Source: an uncultured Bacteroidales bacterium (GTDB lineage Bacteria > Bacteroidota > Bacteroidia > Bacteroidales > CHK158-818). From it: a stretch of DNA of 43,373 nucleotides. The stretch spans positions 1-43,373 of the forward strand of contig CASGEW010000051.1 in NCBI GenBank assembly GCA_949300615.1. The letters run 5' to 3'. Shown piece after piece: positions 24,917 through 32,603 of the stretch; within the stretch, counting starts at the first letter, position 1, and every line of letters starts with the position of its first letter. The notes under the pieces were generated by a model. That model was given only the letters and a program-made list of their open reading frames with translations, was not told the origin of the DNA and made no database searches. A program made the position numbers and the translations under genes.

Positions 24917-26188
24917 CTATTGTGGATAATTTTCTTCTTGGTATAAAGGTATCGTAGAATGGAAATATTTGCACAACATGAAATAGTTCATATACAGGGC
25001 CAGGGAGAACTCTTTGGGAGAGTCGTACAAGGCATTATTCAATGCCGAGGAGAGAAACTCTTTGCCATCAAAGATTTTGATGGTTTTAAAATCATCCCGT
25101 TGTTCCGATCGGCAGGGTGTAATAATTTCCCGAAGTTCGAGCTTATTGGGGGTTAGATAACTTAGACAGCAAAACTCTGGTTTCCCTCCTCGGTTTAAAT
25201 CGCGATAGAATCCCAGAATTTCTGTTTTTTGTATGTTGTTGGCGGCTATGTTGGTCTCTTCGTGCAATTCTCTCTCAGCCGCTTTGATGATAATCTCTCT
25301 AAAATCCAGGTTCTCTTGTAAATCCGAGAAATCCATCGAACCGCTTCCCGAAGGGAGTAGTTTGTCCGATGAAACCACCGTTTTGTTGTTGTGTCGCATG
25401 ATAATGGCATAACCGTCGCTGCTCACGGCAATCGTTGAAATCCCGATATGGTTGCTCATATAGGAGCTGTGCAACGCTTGGATGGGATAAGTTTGGCTGT
25501 TAAGGGGAGGCTCGATATAAAGGCCGTTTTGATGCGACATTTTCAGGTTGTAGATATTATTGGTTAGGAAAGAGTTGTAGTAGCATCCTTTATTGACGAA
25601 AACCAGGTATTCATTTTCGTTGTGTTTTTCTATTTCAGAAGCCATACACAATTTCTTTTCATTGTAAAATGAACCGTTGTGATTTTTTATCTCGTGCCAT
25701 TTCCAGTTGAGGAATGGCATCAAAATCTCTTTGTATGTTTGAATGTATTTTTCTATTTCTTCTGTTTTCTTTTTTGATCTCTTGATGCGGATAGGTTTGT
25801 CGCTTGTCAGGATGTTGTTGATGGTATCGCTGTAAATGATGGAACTGTTTAATGTATCTATCTTTATCAGTTTGTATTTTTCGCAAATCTCGGGGTCTAA
25901 TTTAAACTGAGTAGCTATTTTATTTGATTGAGCAATATAATAACCTGTTTGTTTCGTATAATAGTAACCATCTTGTATGGTGGAAAAGATTTGCCAGATG
26001 ATATTGATAAAAATGAGGAACAGTAACAGAATAATGTTTTTTTCTGAAAAAAAAGACTCGTACTGACAAAAGGAATAGAACAGTGTAAAGAGATTAATTA
26101 TCAAAAAATATGGGTTGATTTTTCTGATTTTTATACCGTAGATGATAAAATCCCAGTTGTTTCTGAATTTGATGATCCATTGTCCCAT
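24917..26188 (-). CDS. Membrane-anchored Nudix-domain protein
   Basis: 423 residues from the Met at 26188, which is preceded by AAGGGACGAG. The frame also reaches 26239. Two hydrophobic helices (about 25-43 and 49-69) are followed by a soluble, Lys/Ile/Asn-rich region (70-250). The C-terminal Nudix-like domain has the catalytic helix AAERELHEETNI (RELHEE at 306-311). The glycine end of the Nudix box is degenerate (GSGSMDFSDLQEN) and longer than usual. The gene is clearly more AT-rich than its neighbours, which suggests acquisition. Nudix enzymes cleave nucleoside diphosphates linked to another moiety; the substrate is unknown. Similar two-helix plus enzyme layouts occur in defence proteins, but nothing here proves that role. 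Confidence 0.65.
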   Translation of the reverse strand: MGQWIIKFRNNWDFIIYGIKIRKINPYFLIINLFTLFYSFCQYESFFSEKNIILLLFLIFINIIWQIFSTIQDGYYYTKQTGYYIAQSNKIATQFKLDPEICEKYKLIKIDTLNSSIIYSDTINNILTSDKPIRIKRSKKKTEEIEKYIQTYKEILMPFLNWKWHEIKNHNGSFYNEKKLCMASEIEKHNENEYLVFVNKGCYYNSFLTNNIYNLKMSHQNGLYIEPPLNSQTYPIQALHSSYMSNHIGISTIAVSSDGYAIIMRHNNKTVVSSDKLLPSGSGSMDFSDLQENLDFREIIIKAAERELHEETNIAANNIQKTEILGFYRDLNRGGKPEFCCLSYLTPNKLELREIITPCRSEQRDDFKTIKIFDGKEFLSSALNNALYDSPKEFSLALYMNYFMLCKYFHSTIPLYQEENYPQ

Positions 26189-26278
26189 TATAAACTCGTC
26201 CCTTGAAAATGATAAATAGATAGAAGAATTCGTATTCAAGTTATAATGTATGAAACATTATGATTCTGTATTAGAATA

Positions 26279-26314
26279 AAAAACTTCCTGCAACGGCAAT
26301 CGCAGGAAGTTTTT
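26279..26314 (-). terminator. Terminator of the GGGtGRT operon
   Basis: AAAAACTTCCTGC (26279-26291) and GCAGGAAGTTTTT (26302-26314) form a 13-bp perfect stem with a 10-base loop. A T-rich tail follows on the minus strand, 20 bases after the stop. Confidence 0.88.
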
Positions 26315-26334
26315 CTATGTCAGACTAATCTGCA

Positions 26335-27345
26335 TTATTTGTTCAGTGCGGTAGCAGCATCCACGGCGCAAGCTACGGTACAACCTACCATCGGGTTGTT
26401 ACCGATGCCGAGGAATCCCATCATCTCTACGTGAGCAGGAACTGATGAAGATCCGGCGAACTGTGCGTCTGAGTGCATACGGCCCATCGTGTCGGTCATA
26501 CCGTATGAGGCAGGTCCGGCAGCCATATTGTCGGGGTGCAGGGTACGACCTGTTCCACCACCGGATGCTACGGAGAAGTAGGGTTTTCCGGCCAATACGC
26601 GTTCTTTCTTGTAAGTACCTGCAACCGGGTGTTGGAAACGAGTCGGGTTGGTAGAGTTACCGGTAATGGATACATCTACCCCTTCTTTCCACATGATGGC
26701 AACGCCTTCGCGTACATCGTCGGCACCGTAGCATTTTACTTTGGCACGGGGACCGTCTGAGTAAGCAATTTCACGAACTACTTTCAGTTCGCCCGTAAAG
26801 TAGTCAAATTGTGTTTGTACGTAGGTAAAACCGTTGATACGGGAGATGATTTGAGCAGCATCTTTTCCCAGACCGTTCAGGATACAACGCAACGGTTCTT
26901 TGCGTACTTTATCAGCTTTGGCTGCGATTTTGATAGCACCTTCTGCGGCAGCGAACGATTCGTGTCCGGCCAGGAAAGCGAAGCATTTTGTCTCTTCGCG
27001 TAACAACATGGCGGCCAGGTTTCCGTGTCCCAAACCTACTTTACGGTCGTCAGCAACAGAGCCGGGGATACAGAACGATTGCAATCCGATACCGATGGCT
27101 TCGGCAGCTTCGGCAGCACTTTTGCACCCTTTTTTCAGAGCGATGGCAACCCCTACTACATAAGCCCATTTAGCATTTTCAAAGCAGATAGGTTGAGTTT
27201 CTTCACACGTTTTATAAGGATCGAGTCCGTAAGATTCGCAGATAGCGTTGGCCTCTTCGATATCTTTGATGCCGTTGGCGTTCAAAGCAGCGATGATCTG
27301 TTTGATACGACGGTCTTGACTTTCAAATTTTACTTCTCTAATCAT
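26335..27345 (-). CDS. GGGtGRT family protein
   Basis: The 336-residue protein is named after the motif visible near its C-terminus, SVASGGGTGRTLHPDNMAAG. Further conserved parts are GLGHGNLAAMLLREE, FLAGHESFAAAEGAIKIA and the terminal GIGNNPMVGCTVACAVDAA with two Cys. The family is widespread in anaerobes, always or nearly always beside a NifU/IscU-like protein, as here (the partner gene ends 18 bases upstream). No biochemical role is established to my knowledge. A part in iron-sulfur or metal handling is inferred only from the partner. Codon use resembles highly expressed genes. Confidence 0.85.
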   Translation of the reverse strand: MIREVKFESQDRRIKQIIAALNANGIKDIEEANAICESYGLDPYKTCEETQPICFENAKWAYVVGVAIALKKGCKSAAEAAEAIGIGLQSFCIPGSVADDRKVGLGHGNLAAMLLREETKCFAFLAGHESFAAAEGAIKIAAKADKVRKEPLRCILNGLGKDAAQIISRINGFTYVQTQFDYFTGELKVVREIAYSDGPRAKVKCYGADDVREGVAIMWKEGVDVSITGNSTNPTRFQHPVAGTYKKERVLAGKPYFSVASGGGTGRTLHPDNMAAGPASYGMTDTMGRMHSDAQFAGSSSVPAHVEMMGFLGIGNNPMVGCTVACAVDAATALNK

Positions 27346-27363
27346 AGTTTCTTCCTCCTTATA

Positions 27364-28065
27364 TTATTCTTGACGTGGATCGATATATTTAACTGCACCC
27401 TGTTCAGCAGAGAAACGGCCGTAAGTACCGGTTACCTTTTTCAATGCTTCGTTAGCGTCGGTTCCTTTTTTGATTTCATCCATGAATTTTCCCAGGTGAA
27501 CGAATTCATACCCGCAGATTTCATCGTTTTTGTCCAAAGCGATGGTTTTGATATAGCCTTCGGCCATTTCCAGGTAACGAGAACCTTTGGCAAGCGTTCC
27601 GTACAATGTACCAACCTGGCTACGCAATCCTTTGCCTAAGTCTTCCAGTCCGGCACCGATCATCAGGCCGCCTTCGGAAAAGGCCGATTGTGTACGGCCG
27701 TAAGCGATTTGCAGGAATAATTCGCGCATGGCGGTGTTGATAGCATCGCAAACCAAGTCGGTGTTCAAGGCTTCCAGAATGGTTTTGCCCGGAAGAATTT
27801 CCGATGCCATGGCAGCCGAGTGGGTCATACCCGAGCATCCGATGGTTTCAACCAATGCTTCTTGAATAATACCGTTTTTTACGTTTAGCGTCAATTTGCA
27901 GGCACCTTGTTGGGGAGCACACCATCCGATACCGTGAGTCAAGCCTGAAATATCAATTACTTCTTTGGCTTTTACCCATTTCCCTTCTTCGGGAATGGGA
28001 GCGGGCCCGTGGTTGGGGCCTTTTTTTACAACACACATGTGTTCTACTTCGTGTGAATACATCAT
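27364..28065 (-). CDS. Iron-sulfur scaffold-like (NifU/IscU-fold) partner protein
   Basis: 233 residues with an IscU/NifU-N-like core. Candidate cluster-ligand Cys are in HGIGWCAPQQGACKLTLNVKNG and ETIGCSGMTHSAA, and a third near DLVCDAINTAM. The C-terminal part (about 150-233) is an extra helical extension (FMDEIKKGTDANEALKKVTG). Unlike standard IscU there are no iscS, hscA or fdx genes nearby; the only companion is the GGGtGRT gene. A strong -7/-33 promoter precedes it and a terminator follows the pair, so these two genes form a closed operon. The adjacent second Met (28062) is an alternative start. Confidence 0.82.
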   Translation of the reverse strand: MMYSHEVEHMCVVKKGPNHGPAPIPEEGKWVKAKEVIDISGLTHGIGWCAPQQGACKLTLNVKNGIIQEALVETIGCSGMTHSAAMASEILPGKTILEALNTDLVCDAINTAMRELFLQIAYGRTQSAFSEGGLMIGAGLEDLGKGLRSQVGTLYGTLAKGSRYLEMAEGYIKTIALDKNDEICGYEFVHLGKFMDEIKKGTDANEALKKVTGTYGRFSAEQGAVKYIDPRQE

Positions 28066-28115
28066 AATTCGCTCTTTTTTATTTAAGTGAAAATTTCTGA
28101 CTGTTTTTAGTCATG

Positions 28116-28146
28116 CAAAGGTAGAATTATTCTTGATTTATACCAA
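28116..28146 (-). promoter_or_regulatory. Promoter for the GGGtGRT/scaffold operon
   Basis: Minus-strand TACCTTTG (complement of 28116-28123) with TTG (complement of 28144-28146) 20 bases upstream. The leader is about 45 bases. Confidence 0.65.
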
Positions 28147-28276
28147 CTATTTGGTATGGATAAATTCGCACAAAGGTTGGTTAATTGATGTTTAACTCTC
28201 CGATGGTGTCTTTTTTGTGGGGGGTATTTCCTGTTTTGACGATACGGGAATTATTTAGTCAGGGGTGGGGATAAAT

Positions 28277-28310
28277 AAGAAACGTCCTTGAATTTTCAAG
28301 GACGTTTCTT
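28277..28310 (-). terminator. Terminator of rplS
   Basis: AAGAAACGTCCTTGAA (28277-28292) and its exact reverse complement (28295-28310) form a 16-bp stem with a very short loop, 19 bases after the L19 stop. Confidence 0.85.
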
Positions 28311-28328
28311 ATTTTGCCAATCAAGAGA

Positions 28329-28676
28329 TTATACTCTTTTTTCTTTGATTCTGGCCTTTTTACCGGTGAGGGCGCGCAAGTAGTACAATTTGGCGCGGCG
28401 TACTTTACCGATTTTATTTACCGTAATGCTGTCGATAAACGGAGATTCGATGGGGAAGATTCTTTCTACACCGATGTTTTCAGACATTTTACGTACGGTA
28501 AAACGTTTCTTTTCACCGTGTCCGGAAATTTTGATAACGACACCCTTGTACATCTGGATACGTTCTTTGTTTCCTTCTTTGATACGGTAAGCCACAGTAA
28601 CGGTATCCCCGCTTTTGAACGAAGGATGTTCCTTTCCGGTAGCAAATGCTTCTTCTGCAACTTTAATTAAATCCAT
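28329..28676 (-). CDS. rplS: Ribosomal protein L19
   Basis: 115 residues of standard length for the large-subunit protein at the 30S-50S interface. Conserved features are [26 protein letters not shown], the central [21 protein letters not shown] and the basic tail [23 protein letters not shown]. It is monocistronic here, without rpsP, rimM or trmD, which accompany it in many other bacteria. A TATATTGC box near 28710 on the minus strand is a weak promoter candidate. Confidence 0.96.
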   Translation of the reverse strand: MDLIKVAEEAFATGKEHPSFKSGDTVTVAYRIKEGNKERIQMYKGVVIKISGHGEKKRFTVRKMSENIGVERIFPIESPFIDSITVNKIGKVRRAKLYYLRALTGKKARIKEKRV

Positions 28677-28851
28677 TTTTAATAGCTATTTAAAATGTGT
28701 TATTATCATCGCAATATAAACAGGCTACATTTCCTGCCAGAGATTGCGAAAAGCGACGCAAAATAACAAAAAAAATATCGGATGTGCAAATGTTTCTTTC
28801 TCTTTGCTTCAATTTTTATCGGTTGGCAGGAGTAAATTATGCGGGTAAAAG

Positions 28852-30135
28852 TCATTTGTCCAGCCATTTGTTGGCAAATTGGATGTAACTTTCCCAGTCG
28901 AAATCGGTAACGTCGTGTATGCCTGTGCGGATGTGATAGCCGACGTTTGTCATAACCGGGCTGTTTAATGGAGGCATTGTTTTTGTCTCCAACCCATTCA
29001 GTTTGTAGAGCCGATATACCTCTGAGGCGTGGTAGGCAGCCAGGTATTCTCCTTTGGGGTCGGCCCAGAGGTCTTGCTCTGCACTGGCTACATAGACCGG
29101 TCTGGGGGCTATCAGGGCAATCAAGGCGTGCTGGTCGAAAGGCAGGGCCTCTTCGTTGTCCCGGTACCGGTTGAAGTTTTTACAAAACCAGTGCGGAAAG
29201 TTGTTGGTGATGGCCTGTATGGTTTCTCCGAATTTCCTTCGGGATAGGGCGGCCCCGCCGCATCCCGAATCGTTGGAGATGACAATCCGGAAGCGTTTGT
29301 CCTGTGCACCGGCCCATAAGGCAGCCTTGCCCTGCCGGGAATGCCCCATCAATATCACGTTATCCGCGTCGATGCGAGGATCCTTTTCCAGGTAATCCAT
29401 CATACGGCTCATCCCCCAGGCCCATACCCCGATGGCCTGACAACCGTCGGGAGCAATCTCTTCGGGCGATTGGATGCCGAACAGGGCCAGGATGCTGTTC
29501 CCGGTCTGTTCTTTTGCGTCGGGGAAGAAGTCGTTGTAACAAGCTGTGGCAACGGCATATCCCGCATCCAATATTTTCTGGATGGGCCAACGCGAAGATT
29601 GGAATCCGCGAGGAGCTTCTGCTACTTGGTTGTTTCTCACGCCTGCTTCCTGGTCGTTCCGGCTCCACGACGAAGTAATGATGATACCTTCGTCGCTGTT
29701 TACCGTGTGGTTGCCGAAGTAGTTGTACGACAAAAATACCGGGACTTTCCCCTCGACCTGTTTGGGATAGTATATCAGTAAGGTGGCCTCGTGCTGTATC
29801 CCGTTTTTCTCAAAAGTGATTTTTATCTGTTTCCTTTCGGCCGTATGGTTGAGCGCATCCGGATCGAAAGAGAGAGTTTCGTATGAGGTCTTTATATCTC
29901 CTTTCGGGAACTTTCCGAACATCTGTTCCGAAAAAAGCGAAAGAATTTCGGGACGACGGATCTTCTCCCATTTTCGGGCCGAGGTTATTTCTTTTCCGTC
30001 GTTGCTCACCAGCAAAGCCGGCAGGGTATAGGCCGGAACTTTGCTCTCGTCGTAGTTGGCCGGTTGTTGTTGGCTTTGTCCCGGCAGGCAAACCATCCAA
30101 GCCATTAAAATAAAAGAAAGAAGATTTCTATACAT
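28852..30135 (-). CDS. CE15-like (glucuronoyl esterase family) exported esterase
   Basis: 427 residues from Met at 30135 with a signal peptide ending near CLPGQSQ. The alpha/beta-hydrolase has the nucleophile Ser266 in VILMGHSRQGKAALWAG, a GxSRxGK variant of the CE15 motif. NDSGCGGAALSRRKFGE corresponds to the segment just after it, and a C-terminal His lies in GYHIRTGIHDVTDFDW. CE15 enzymes cut ester links between lignin alcohols and glucuronic acid on xylan; bacterial relatives vary. The upstream Met at 30177 coincides with the predicted transcript start (TATCTTTG at 30182-30189), so the second Met is preferred. No other xylan genes are nearby. Confidence 0.78.
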   Translation of the reverse strand: MYRNLLSFILMAWMVCLPGQSQQQPANYDESKVPAYTLPALLVSNDGKEITSARKWEKIRRPEILSLFSEQMFGKFPKGDIKTSYETLSFDPDALNHTAERKQIKITFEKNGIQHEATLLIYYPKQVEGKVPVFLSYNYFGNHTVNSDEGIIITSSWSRNDQEAGVRNNQVAEAPRGFQSSRWPIQKILDAGYAVATACYNDFFPDAKEQTGNSILALFGIQSPEEIAPDGCQAIGVWAWGMSRMMDYLEKDPRIDADNVILMGHSRQGKAALWAGAQDKRFRIVISNDSGCGGAALSRRKFGETIQAITNNFPHWFCKNFNRYRDNEEALPFDQHALIALIAPRPVYVASAEQDLWADPKGEYLAAYHASEVYRLYKLNGLETKTMPPLNSPVMTNVGYHIRTGIHDVTDFDWESYIQFANKWLDK

Positions 30136-30181
30136 ACTATCTATAATTAAGAGATATGATTGTTGAAAACTAAACACATAG

Positions 30182-30189
30182 CAAAGATA
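30182..30189 (-). promoter_or_regulatory. -7 box for the CE15-like gene
   Basis: Minus-strand TATCTTTG, a perfect TAnnTTTG. No clear -33 TTTG. It favours the start at 30135 over 30177. Confidence 0.45.
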
Positions 30190-30325
30190 TGCAAATTCCT
30201 GATGAATGAGCCCATCATATTTACTTTTGTTTAAACTTTTTTGGGGGCAGTTTTGTGATTTAATTGATCTGTTCCTGTTTTATATGGGGCCAGGAAAAAA
30301 ATATGAATTGACATAAGTATAATTA

Positions 30326-30359
30326 ATTATTTTGTTCGTATATTTGCGAACAAAATAAT
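30326..30359 (+). promoter_or_regulatory. ArsR operator flanking the -7 box
   Basis: ATTATTTTGTTCG (30326-30338) and CGAACAAAATAAT (30347-30359) are a perfect 13-base inverted repeat. The 8 bases between them are exactly the -7 element TATATTTG (30339-30346). A bound ArsR dimer would cover the core promoter. It ends 7 bases before the arsR ATG, so the leader must be very short. Confidence 0.82.
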
Positions 30360-30366
30360 CCTGTGT

Positions 30367-30696
30367 ATGCAAAGGCAAAAAAGTTATACAATCACACAAG
30401 AACAGTTAGCCAGGTTTGCCAAAGCGCTGGGACATCCTGCCCGGATAGCTATTTTGCATTTTTTGGCCAAGCAAGAGACGTGTTATTTCGGGGAGATACA
30501 CAAAGAGTTACCTATTGCCAAGGCTACCGTATCTCAGCATTTAAAAGAGTTGAAAGAAGCAGGACTTATACAGGGAGAAATCGAAATGCCCAAAGTGAAG
30601 TATTGTATCAATCGGGAGAATTGGAGATTGGCTTGTGGGCTCTTTGAGCAATTTTTTGCTCAGCATATAGGTAAATCTGAAAAATGTTGCCAGTAA
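30367..30696 (+). CDS. arsR: ArsR/SmtB-family metalloregulatory repressor
   Basis: 109 residues with a winged helix. Helix-turn-helix [28 protein letters not shown] (about 41-68) is followed by the wing [13 protein letters not shown]. Five Cys are present (39, 80, 90, 107, 108). There is no ELCVC box at helix 3; a lone Cys39 in ETCYF plus the terminal vicinal pair KCCQ suggests a differently placed arsenite/antimonite site. It is expected to repress its own operon through the inverted repeat just upstream and release on metalloid binding. The gene starts the operon arsR - thioredoxin-like - arsC - permease. Confidence 0.88.
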   Translation: MQRQKSYTITQEQLARFAKALGHPARIAILHFLAKQETCYFGEIHKELPIAKATVSQHLKELKEAGLIQGEIEMPKVKYCINRENWRLACGLFEQFFAQHIGKSEKCCQ

Positions 30697-30762
30697 AACC
30701 TTTTTTTTGAGTTGGATGTTCGTTGTTTTACGAATTACGTCTAATGAATAAAATTTATATTT

Positions 30763-30993
30763 ATGGAAATAAAAGTATTGGGTACGGGATGTGCCGGTTG
30801 TAAAGCCTTGTATGCGACAGTAGAACAAGTAGTAAAAGAGTTTTCTTTGGAAGCAACGGTGGACAAAGAGGAAGATATGGTGAAAATTATGGAATATGGC
30901 ATAATGACGCTTCCGGCTCTGGTTGTAGATGGTAAAGTGGTGGCAAAAGGAAAACTTTCAGCCGGGGAGATAAAAGAGCTATTGGTTAGATAA
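30763..30993 (+). CDS. Small thioredoxin-like protein (redox-active disulfide type)
   Basis: 76 residues of a minimal thioredoxin fold with CxxC in VLGTGCAGCKAL (Cys10, Cys13) and the cis-Pro segment MTLPALVVDGK. These proteins often lie beside YraQ/ArsP-type permeases and arsenate reductases. Here it may reduce the arsenate reductase disulfide or serve the permease. It is 66 bases after arsR, in the same orientation. Confidence 0.85.
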   Translation: MEIKVLGTGCAGCKALYATVEQVVKEFSLEATVDKEEDMVKIMEYGIMTLPALVVDGKVVAKGKLSAGEIKELLVR

Positions 30994-31037
30994 ATTTATC
31001 TCAAAGGTCATAGCTGATCGTTTAATCATAAATAGTA

Positions 31038-31511
31038 ATGAACGTTCTGATTTTATGTACGGGAAATAGTTGCCGTAGCCAGATGGCGCACGGTTTCTTG
31101 CAATCATTTGATCAAAACATACGGATCTGTTCGGCCGGTGTTTGTCCGGCAGAAAAGGTCCATCCCTTGGCCGTGGAGGTCATGTCCGAAGTGAGTATAG
31201 ACATAAGTCGACATACTCCATCTCCTGTGACTGCCTATTTAAACGACACCTGGGATTATGTAATAACGGTATGCGGGAGAGCCCAAGAAACCTGTCCGGT
31301 TTTTACAGGGCGGGTGGGTAAACGGGTTCATGTCGGGTTTGACGACCCCGCGGCAGCTTCCGGGACGGCAGAATATGTAAAGGGCGAATTTATCCGGATC
31401 AGAAATGAAATCCAGTATCAGTTCACTCGGTTTTACACCATGGAAATAAAGGGGCAGCAGCTCCGGTTGGACGAGGAGGTACGGTCCAAAGAAGAGGAAA
31501 ATATAAAATAA
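31038..31511 (+). CDS. arsC: Arsenate reductase, low-molecular-weight phosphatase type
   Basis: 157 residues reducing arsenate to arsenite. The P-loop is CTGNSCRS (Cys7, Arg13), and the resolving cysteines are Cys79 and Cys86 in VITVCGRAQETCPVF, the Cx6C spacing of thioredoxin-coupled ArsC. The general acid Asp lies in GFDDPAAASG. All three redox cysteines are present, so a thioredoxin partner such as the neighbouring 76-residue protein is required. The C-terminal tail (about 140-157) is charged. Confidence 0.88.
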   Translation: MNVLILCTGNSCRSQMAHGFLQSFDQNIRICSAGVCPAEKVHPLAVEVMSEVSIDISRHTPSPVTAYLNDTWDYVITVCGRAQETCPVFTGRVGKRVHVGFDDPAAASGTAEYVKGEFIRIRNEIQYQFTRFYTMEIKGQQLRLDEEVRSKEEENIK

Positions 31512-31519
31512 CAAAAATT

Positions 31520-32489
31520 ATGATACAACGTTTTGTTGACTGGTTGGTATATGATGTTTGGGGGATGGATGCATCGACGTCATTGGCGGGAGCCGTTCAT
31601 TTCTTTTTCTATGATACGATCAAGATTTTGTTGTTGCTGTTCCTTATCAGTATAATAATGGGTATTGTAAACGCTTATTTCCCGGTAGAACGTTTGCGCA
31701 ATTATTTGGCATCTCGCAAGCTGTACGGCTTCCAATATTTTTTTTGCGGCTTTGTTCGGAGCCATTACCCCGTTTTGTTCCTGTTCGTCCATCCCTCTGT
31801 TTATGGGGTTTGTAAAAGGCGGGATTCCTTTGGGCGTAACGTTTTCCTATTTGATAACCTCTCCGTTGGTAAACGAAGTAGCCGTTGCTATGTTTATAGG
31901 AATTTTGGGCGCTCGCATAACAGTGATCTATGTAGTTAGTGGTGTCTTGTTGGGTATGGCCGGAGGTTTTGTCTTGGGCCGGATGAAGTTGGAGCGATAT
32001 TTAAGCGACTGGGTGAGACAGGTTCAACCAGGTACAACTTTTGATTCCAATACATGGGAGAGGAATAACACCTCTTTCCGTAAACGGTTGCCCGCCATCA
32101 TACACGATTCATGGAAGATCGTCAAAGGGGTGTTCTGGTATGTTGTCATTGGTATCGGTGTCGGATCGTTTTTGCACGGTTATGTGCCGGAAGATTTTTT
32201 TGAACAGTATATGTCCGATAACCATTGGTTTACGGTCCCGTTATCGGTCGTATTGGCAGTACCCTTGTATGCCAATGCGGTAGGAATTGTTCCGGTGGTA
32301 GAAGTGTTTGTTGCCAAGGGGGTTCCGATCGGTACGGCATTGGCTTTTATGATGGCGGTAGTAGGGCTGTCTTTGCCCGAAGCTGCTTTGTTGAAAAAGG
32401 TGATGACCTGGAAGTTGGTGGGGATTTTTTTTGCAACGGTTGCTTCGCTCATCATTGTGTTGGGTTACCTGTATAATTCCGTTTTGTAA
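31520..32489 (+). pseudogene. YraQ/ArsP-type permease, frameshifted in a T8 run
   Basis: Two overlapping frames together make one permease of about 320 residues. The first (from 31520) carries the N-terminal helix region and continues to LASRKLYGFQYF. The second, in the next frame, begins with AALFGAITPFCSCSSIPLF, the characteristic FCSCSS motif of this permease family, and runs to 32489 with at least six more helices. The break falls at eight consecutive T (31738-31745); seven would restore one continuous frame. Related ArsP proteins export trivalent organoarsenicals. If the break is real, the operon lacks its exporter. A sequencing error or slippage in the T run is equally plausible. Confidence 0.75.
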
Positions 32490-32567
32490 TGTTATGGGTA
32501 TAATAGAAAAAAGGCGCGGGATACGATAATTTTCTATTTGCTGCATCTTGATTTGTCGTAATTTTCG

Positions 32568-32575
32568 TATTTTTG
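32568..32575 (+). promoter_or_regulatory. -7 box for the GH3/beta-lactamase-like gene
   Basis: TATTTTTG with TTG 17 bases upstream (32548-32550), about 28 bases before the ATG at 32604. Confidence 0.5.
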
Positions 32576-32603
32576 AGACCTACAAGAACGTTGAATAATC
32601 AAG

